Source: Membranipora membranacea (taxonomy: Eukaryota > Bryozoa > Gymnolaemata > Cheilostomatida > Membraniporidae). Taken from it: DNA of 64,000 nt. The notes under the pieces are model-generated. The model was not told the origin of the DNA and ran no database searches. It worked only from the letters and a program-made list of their open reading frames with translations. Location: contig OU612065.1 in assembly GCA_914767715.1 (NCBI GenBank), positions 2,542,001 through 2,606,000 on the forward strand. Reading direction: 5' to 3'. The translations under genes were made by a program, and so were the position numbers. This document shows positions 11,001 to 20,000 of the stretch, in pieces. Numbering within the stretch: position 1 is the stretch's first letter; every line of letters starts with the position of its first letter.

Positions 11001-14000
11001 GACTTCCATATTTGGTTGAGCACTTTTGTCAAGATCTCCAGTATGCCTGGACATTTCTTGTATAGCTTATAACTGATGCCATTAATTCCTGGAGCACTTT
11101 TGGCACGTGCCTTGGTAACTACATGTGCAACTTCTCCAAGCTTGATATCACCCATCTCAAAACTGAAACCTGGAGATGTTGGACGTTTAAGCCCAGCAAT
11201 ATCAGTGTTCACCTCGCTCTTGTTACCGTACACTTTTGCCAAGTGTGCCTCAACTTCTGCCTGACTAGCCTTGAGCTCGCCGCTCTTACTCTGCTCAAAC
11301 AACTTCTTGGCAAATCCGTATGGATTTTTCATGAAATTGTTCAAGTTCTTTCGCTTCAACTTCCTCTTCTTCCTCAAGGCCTCAGCTCTGGCTAGCCTTC
11401 TTATTCGTTCCTTGACATCGTTAAGCAATACAGAAAGCCCATGCCTTTCTGATTCAGCGCAATTTCTCATTCTCTCTCTCAGCGCGCGTTGCTGAGTTCT
11501 CAGTTTGCCTTTCTCATATTGGCGTCTATTTGGTATTTTGGTGCACTGAGTTCCACCTCGTTTCGCAACTAAGCCAAACTTCTCCTCACAAATTGAAAAG
11601 AGGATAGCAGGCAGTTGTTTGGCCTTTTTCTCACCGCTTCCAGTCAATGCAGAGTTGAGAGCAACAACTGCATATTCGTCAAGCTCACGCCAAGTCTTGA
11701 CACTGCTCATCTTTGGCCACTCAACCTCCTGCCTTTCACAACCGCTCCCATGATGCTCGGTGGGTGTTTGAGAATTGGTTGTCTGCCCACTGTGGTTTTC
11801 AACCTGGGGCAGTGTACCATCCGTCTTAGGTGCAGAGTTATCTACACTGCGGTTCTCTAACACCACTTCGCATCCCTTCTTAGTTCTGTGTATTTTCATA
11901 CCACGCTCAGTTTTGAAACCCCTCTGGCATACGCAAGTCCATGGCATTTCCGAGTTCGTTATAACAGTTAACCGGGTACCAGTAGGTCTCTCATCCTCCC
12001 CTTCGTTTCCGGGTAGACCTTGGGGGCATTTTTCCATATACGAACTTGTTGCGAGTGGTGGGTTGCCCATTATGACATAATCATAATGTTCGGGACTTCG
12101 GGCTGCGAACCCTGGTCCCACCCTGGGTTTCTTTCAACCATGTCAACTGTCTTTCCAATAGTACCAAAACGTACCAAAACACTTGCCCTCCGATATATCC
12201 ATGACGATGACCACTTTAAGAACAACTTTCTTGCTAAATGCCCCTCAGGCGGGTATCGAACAATTAAACACAGAAGTGCCCTTGGTAAAGACTGTTTTTT
12301 GAGGCATGCTATCCATATTTTAAATGATATTCTCTTTTAATCATCCATCAGTGTTTAAACTTATTTTTCCTTGTATGTGCTGGCTCCTTTTCAGTATGAA
12401 CACCCTTATCTCGCAACATATTATTTTATGTTAGTGATAGAATACAATCAATCAATATGCATGTTCAAGGTCAGATATGCTCCCTCAATCTATATAATAT
12501 ATATACCAGTGACCATAAGTATTAAAAACACGCCTACACACAAACCAATGAAGAGGGAGTTCATTGCACAAACACAAACAGCGAATACAAGAATATGCAC
12601 TGGCCAAGTTGAAGTACAGTTGTAAGCTGATGCCAGTACCTCCACATTGAGGTTTATTAGATCTTAGTTACCATATAAAAGTTGGTCTGTTCTTTGCTTC
12701 TCTGTGATAAGATCTTGAGTTCTCTCCGCCACCATAATTTCTAAGTGCTTGGAATACTTTTCCATCTTAAAACAAATATGAGAGAGGCATTGATAAAAAA
12801 GACAAGGTGAGCATGACACTATTTCAATGTTAAACTAATATAATATTTATTTATTTTACATTGTTTACATTCGTCTGAATTTACAGTAAGTAATTATTAG
12901 AGGGCGTCTGACTATCCATTGGATACAAATATCCCATCATCATCAGACCAAACATACCATCATCATCATTAAGTCGACGGGATTGAGTTTGTTTGGGTTT
13001 AGGATACGAAGCTGCTTCTTGATAGCGGCAGACAGCAGACGATCGGTCGGCTTCTCAGACATACAGCTCACCACCATCTGACAAACGTATCAGAACCAAA
13101 GGTTAGGTGTATATCTACCATCAATAATTAATCAGCTACTGACGCCTGACATCTGTATGTGTGTTAGACATGGTAATCTTGTTAGCAAACAGTGGCAGGA
13201 TCAAATATTAAAAAACCAGGTCAACTTTGCCTCCTATTTAGAGAGTTATGAAACTTTCTGAAGTAGTCAATATTCAGGGAGAAAATGAGCACTACAGCTG
13301 CCATATCATAACAATTATACAAAAATTGTGCAAGAAAATTAAATCGATGGCTTAGATTTAAGGCTTTCGATACACCGACACCATTGTTTTTTACACTCTA
13401 AAAACTAATAAGACTAACGTTAAAAATTGGTGTCTTGCAAACTGGAGTAGTTTTTAAACTTATAAAATCTTGAAAATTTCAAATAACACAGTATATATCC
13501 AGAAAACTTGAAAATTGAATCCATCCATTGACTACTTCAATAATGCCAATATTTTCAAGTGCCATATTTATGAACTCAGTAAGAGATCGGATTTTACTTA
13601 ACTGTTGATGTGCCGTCTGAGACCCATTTGAATGCGCTGTCTAGGACCCACTTAGATATAAAAACTATGATCTGATTGCCCTTTTTTCCTCATGACTAAC
13701 GGGTGAGGAGGTCCTATTCTCCCGAATCGGACTGACCAGTCTGTCATGGGTACTTGGGTCTTACTTTGCAATGATCAATGATCACTGACCATCTGATGCA
13801 CTTTTTCATGCTAAACCAATGCTAGACCAATTAGAAACATTTAACTTTCTCTTTGGATATGAAGCATAATCGGGAGAGACCATCTCATTTTTAGGCCATT
13901 GTACCATTATGCATATAAGCCTACATCAGGCAGCTTAGGTTCATCATACTACAGCCAGCCAGCCATCATAGAGGGAAGCATATTATGATAATGACTCACA

Positions 14001-17000
14001 GAGTTGATAGCTTGCGGACATGGGCACCTATTATCTTTATCGCCCAGTTCGTTTCTTGTTAGAGTGTTCTGCCAGTCCATTTTCACCGTGATCAAGTTAT
14101 CAGTCTGTAGAAAGTATTAAAAGTATATTATATTTAATGCTGCAGCTGGGTGGTCATTCTACAAGTCTGAATATACTTGTTCATGTATTTTTGTAATAAA
14201 GCAAAAAATTTCTCTTGACTCTTTCCTAATTATAATGCTACTATGAAACAAAGAGATATAGTTTTCATTTGCAAATTCCTAAAAATGACAATCTCTTGAA
14301 ATCTTTGTTCGGCTAAACCTCTTCAACCAGTTATAATATAAATACATACTTGGGTGCATGTGTGGTTGGTGCTAAATTTTCCGCCTTTTCTAAAGTATCG
14401 AGGCCGAATTTCCTCCTATAAAGTTCTTGCCCTGCCCATTCTCCTGCCCATGCTGTTCTCCAGCAACTTACTGTACTTACTTAAAAGTTTATTTCTAACT
14501 TATTGGGGGTTAACCAGGAAATGGCGTATTAGTCGCCCCCCTGCTATAGGGGAACCCCCAGCTACTTGTTAATCATTGAGGTAAGAAAAAATATAATATA
14601 TTGTGCTAGCTGCCCAGCTTAATATGCCAGGTATTTCAGTATCAGTACCTCATCGGCAGGTATGTCACATCTGGTGGAGATCTGCATGATAAGAAAGCCA
14701 TATGCGTACACATCAGCGGGCTCGCTCATATCTCCTCCCATAAGCTCAGGCGCTCTCCACAGACAGCTCCCATAGTCTGCTATTATACTATTCTCCTCAG
14801 TGTCATTAGCTCTCAAAGTTTGCACTCCAAAATCTGCATAGGAATGATATGCTGTAGTCTAGTCAGAATTAATGACAACATGTATTGTCTACATTAAAAG
14901 TATGAATACATTTTTTATCCCCAAAATGTACACTGTTGTTAATGGTGATGGTGCTGGTGGTATAGGGTCACATATAAAGGTCTTTTGTGGCCTTCGCACA
15001 ACATACATATATCTATGCGCACAATAAACTCCTAAAAAGCAATTTGGTTTTTAACTCAATCCTTGGCATTGAGAATATCACAAATTTGGAGTCGTCCACT
15101 TTTGATGTTTCATAACCTTACACTCGCTCGACTCTAGATTATAACGTAGTCGTACAGTGTTACAGTTCTATAATCCTATATCTATTAGTGTAAACAGCTG
15201 AGTAAGGGACATATATACCTGATAGTTTCACTGTCCAACGGTCATCAACTAAACAATTCTCCATTTTGAGACGGCCGTGAGCCATGCCATGTGAATGTAA
15301 GTAGCACAATCCCGCTATGATGTCATTAGCGAACGAAAACCTAAAATATCAGCATGTCATGGTAGTAAATGCTACAGGGTGCACAATGCACAAATGCAAT
15401 GATATAACTTCGTACTGCAGATGGGAAAGTAATGCAGCCTGCAGTAACATTTTACTTGCCCATATTTCATCAAGCAAATTATTTTGTAACAATTAACATG
15501 TAATGCACTCACACTAATTTGGCCAGTATATGCAATGTATGTATTTTGGTTCAATAACTCAAAGCAATGTGTTGGTTTGGTTTATGCAAGTTTAACACAT
15601 TTACCCTGCTGCCAGGAAAATTGATGACCTATACATTTACTGTTATTAGTTTTGTTCATTGAATTGCAATTACATTCTACATTTTATATTTTCACATAGT
15701 AGTATGTATATTAATTATCCAGTTATACTGTGATAACAAAAACGAGTAGTCTCTCACACATTGATGACTTATCATTGAAATTTCCTTTCTTTATAATAAT
15801 GTTTATGGCATGAATCCGATGGGATGAGGGAGTGCTACCACTTGCCGAGATTAGTTGTCATATCTTATTGATTTTATATGAGTGATGTTACAAATTCATT
15901 TCCTTAATATAGCATAGAATAGTGAACTTCATTAATCTTTGGAAAATTTTGATTATATTTTTCTATACCCTTGGTGAACATATTGATGATATTTACATGA
16001 CACTGTGTTATTTAAAATTTACACTTTTTCAACGGAAACATCTTTTGCTTATTGCTGATGACTGTAGGTAGTGCCACCTACTATCGGTGAAATGTCTCCA
16101 TTTTATCCCATCAGTTGCAGATGTGATCACCAATTTAATGTGTTTTTTTATTTAGAAATAATCATCTGTTTTTTTCATAGACTTAATAATATTATTGAGT
16201 CTATGGTTAATTTTTACTGGCTACTATACAAGATGCAGAAAATAAGCACATGTGTAAGGGCAGAACATCGGACGTTCTACTCTTTGTTTAGTTTGTTTTG
16301 TATCTGTTCTGTCGTAGCACATAGTCCATCCTATAATAATAATGGTACTGTAAAACGTGTTAAAAGAGCCCATTTCCAACAATTCAGGACACTGTATAAA
16401 GTATCCTTTCGGATTAACTGTACAGTTGTGCAACTCATGGTATCTAAATAAAGAAATACAAACAAATGAAATCATGGTGTGTGTTTGCAGATATCCGTCA
16501 GAGATATAATGTTTATAAGTACTGTGACACACGCAAGACATTGTCACTGTTTTTCATTTATAACAGAGCATCGAAAGAATATCTATTTGTTACATCGACG
16601 AATCAGTCAAGTCTCTAAGCCATAAGAAACCATTGTCAAGTTACCTACCTTTCATTTACTGGTAAACAGAATATTGGCAGAGTAGACAAACGTTTACACC
16701 CCATAGTAGCCTCAGATAATTAGGGATGGGAAGTTACTGGGGAACTAAGTTTGAGTGGAAAAACAAGTTAGATTGCTAATGATGTTACTCACCTGAACGC
16801 CCAGTTCAAAGGGATATGTTTAGCGGAGAGTACATTTCCGAGGTTACCCTTGGTGCAATGTTTGGACAATATAATCACATTGGGTGGTTTGACACATGCT
16901 CCGAAAAACCTTGTGAGGTTGGGATGATCAAATTGCCTACAAGCGAATACTGACAGGGTAAATAGAAAATCATATAATAGGCTACAAGTATAGAATAATT

Positions 17001-20000
17001 ACAATAATATAGCACAAGAAGAGACAGAAATGTTATATTTCATATCAGATCACATGGTGTTACATTTACTTGGTTTACACATGGTTATCCAGTCTTGCTT
17101 TACTGTAGGTTTTTTTTGTATGATGTGTATTTTCAAGGTGTCATGCATTGACGTAAGAACATATCAGTTGTTGCATGCCTGTGTCTTACTGCTTTTTAAC
17201 TGATTAATTTGTAACTTATGGCATTTGGCATTTGAACTGATGACAGTTGTCAAATATGAGCACAAGGGTTTGTTGTGAGTTTTGCAAAATTAGCTTGCAA
17301 CTCTTTTCTTGCCTCCTTAGCACTGAGGACTGAACATTTGGCATTTCTCATTTCGATACATCAACAAAAGTAATTAGGACGGATTTTTAAGAAGTGGCAA
17401 TAAACTTCCCTTGCATTAACTGAAACTATAAATCCTTTATTATTAAAGATGGTATATTTGGTAGTCATCAAAATGGTTTTGAGAAAAGAGCGATTGGGCA
17501 AATTGACACACAACCCTATAGGCAGTAAAAAAAAAGGACGGTATATGGGAAATCTGCTCTGTACTGTACGTTGTACAGTATGGAATTTTCGACCGTAGGA
17601 ATTTTTATCCTGTCCCAAGCAGGTGCTTCAATAGCTCAGCCCAGGATGACACTAACAGGCTATCAGAATGAAGGTTACAGGTGTGAATACCACCACATTC
17701 TGAATTCTTTATAAGCAATGATCACGTCATTGAATAATTAATGGTATTAAAATTCAAGACCAGCAAATTTCGCAAAAAATAACAATGAATGATACTGCCT
17801 GTCGGATATAATCCTAGCAGACTAAAAGAATTCATTAGATTTTTGGGTTCTCCATCTTGCTATTTGTTAACTTGCAATAATCATAATCAAATTTCACCGA
17901 TTCTAGTTTATGATGCAGAAAAGATGTGTGCAAAGGATAACAAGCGATGAGACGGTCTGTGATGGAGCTAAACACAGAATCCAAACCAGTACCTTATTTG
18001 TTTCACTTCCATTCTGATGTGTTTTGTGAGCTTGAATGTTTTCTTCTGTATTCTCTTCAATGCACAGAGTTCACCTTTACTGAAAGGGAAAGAAAATGAT
18101 TATTTGAGTTAAACAGATTATTGCTCTGTATAAAGTGAATATTAGGTATTGCCATCGAGAAGCCCACAATCGATATAACAATGTTGATATAATTTTTATT
18201 AAACCATAGTAGAGGAAGAACTTCTATTCCTAAATGAGATCAACACATTGATTGATAAATGTTGCGATAGTGTTAGTGGTTGTTAATGATATGCTGCTTT
18301 TTTTTATTTAGATAATCCTTTTCTTTGTTGGTACCAAATATATCTACATCATTACTGAAAACAACCTTGTAAAACCAGGTTCTGGAAAACGCGGAAAGGC
18401 GGAAAATCAGTTTCATCGCGGAAAAGCGTTTTCCGCGTTTTCGAAAATGGGGAAAATCGTTTTTCACCTTGAATTTGTTGATGATGCTAAAAAATACTAC
18501 TGGAAAGACATTGAGACATCACCACTGTATCATATGAGTGTTTTTGGTAAAAATCAAGTGATAAAAATAATTTTTTTGGAAAATGCGGAAAATATTTTTT
18601 TCCTCAAAAATTGATCTCAATGTATAGAAAATGAACTTTAACCCATTAAGATATCATCCCCATCTTTTAACGGCCTGAATTTCTGGTTTTTTCTTTTTTG
18701 GAAAACGCGGAAAATCGTTTTTCACCTTGAATTTCATGATGATGCTAAAAAAAACTACTGGAAAGACATTGACACATCACTACTGTATCATATGAGTGTT
18801 TTTGGTAAAAATCAATTGAAAAAAATATTTTTTTGGGAAAATGCGGAAAATATTTTTTCCCTCAAAAATTGATCTCAATGCATAGAAAATGAACTGTAAC
18901 CCATTAAGATACCATCCCCATCTTTTAACGGCCTGAATTTCAGGTTTTTTCATTTTTGGAAAACGCGGAAAATCGTTTTCCGCGTTTTCGAAAATGCGGA
19001 AAATCGTTTTCAGCATTTTCGAAAACGCGGAAAACGATTTTCCGGGTTTTCCAAAAATTAGAAAACCTGAAATTCAGGCCTTTAGAAGATGGGGGTGATA
19101 TCTTAATGGGTTACAGTTCATTTTCTATGCTTTAAGATCAATTTTTGAGGATAAAAATATTTTCCGCATTTTCCAAAAAAAAAATTTTTTCAATTGATTT
19201 TTACCAAAAACACTCATATGATACAGTGGTGATGTCTCAATGTCTTTCCAGTAGTTTTTTTTAGCATCATCATGAAATTCAAGGTGAAAAACGATTTTCC
19301 GCATTTTCCAAAAATGAAAAAACCTGAAATAAGGCCGTTAAAAGATGGGGATGATATCTTAAAAGGTTACAGTTCATTTTCTATGCATTGAGATCATATT
19401 TTGAGGAAGAAAATATTTTCCGCATTTTCCAAAAAATTTTTTTTTCAATTGATTTTTACCAAAAACACTCATATGATACAGTGGTGATGTCTCAATGTCT
19501 TTCCAGTTATTTTTTTATAGCATCATCATGAAATTCAAGGTGAAAAACGATTTTCAGCATTTTCGAAAACGTGGAAAACGATTTCCCGCGATGAAACTGA
19601 TTTTCCGCTTTTCCGCGTTTTCCAGAACCCGTTGTAAAACTCACTATACTCCTAGCTGACTTATGTTTTGCTGTGCTGCTACTGATGGTGAGTTATTATA
19701 CAGGTCAGTAGTGATGTTTATCATACTCCCACCCATAGTCTTACCATCATTCAAACTGTCTACAATGTAAGATATATCCTCAATCGGCAGCTATACAGGG
19801 CCGTAGTTTAGAAAAAATGGTAGGGGAGGCAAAAGTCCGATGCGAGTCAGAAGCATGACCAGTAAGCTCCTTCCCGAGAAATTTGAGGCATATGATAAGC
19901 AAATTCAATTCGCAGAGGAGCTGATTAAAACATGGTTTATTCAAGTATAGTGGTTTTAGACCACTGTATTTAGCTTTCTAGGGGAGGCAGTGCCTCCCTG

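Larger units (their letters stand above)
7417..12456 (+). mobile_element. 5'-truncated LINE relic (Jockey/CR1-L2-type reverse transcriptase), split by another element
   Basis: The 5' piece (about 7417-7998) encodes the distal part of a non-LTR reverse transcriptase: [12 protein letters not shown] (motif B side), then [11 protein letters not shown] with the catalytic YADD, then [17 protein letters not shown]. The frame then stops making sense near LQVDDLDSL. It resumes on the same strand at about 12152 with [19 protein letters not shown] and ends in a TAA at 12338-12340. A short repeated AATCAATCAAT near 12445 could be the 3' terminal microsatellite common in L2/CR1-like elements. There is no endonuclease domain, so the copy is 5'-truncated. 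The two halves are separated by a 4.15-kb insertion in the opposite orientation. The copy is non-functional. Confidence 0.8.
7162..12671. other. Large intron of the guanylate cyclase gene carrying nested retroelements
   Basis: This 5.5-kb intron separates the signalling-helix exon from the first cyclase exon. Splice phase 1 on both sides joins LLYA to [10 protein letters not shown], as in other receptor cyclases. Most of the intron is two nested non-LTR retrotransposons, described separately. Without them it would be about 0.7 kb, like its neighbours. Confidence 0.85.

Noticed and set aside
8053-12080. Many plus-strand open frames of 60-149 codons
   Set aside because: They are antisense to the retrotransposon frame or lie in its 3' untranslated region, and none has recognisable protein content.
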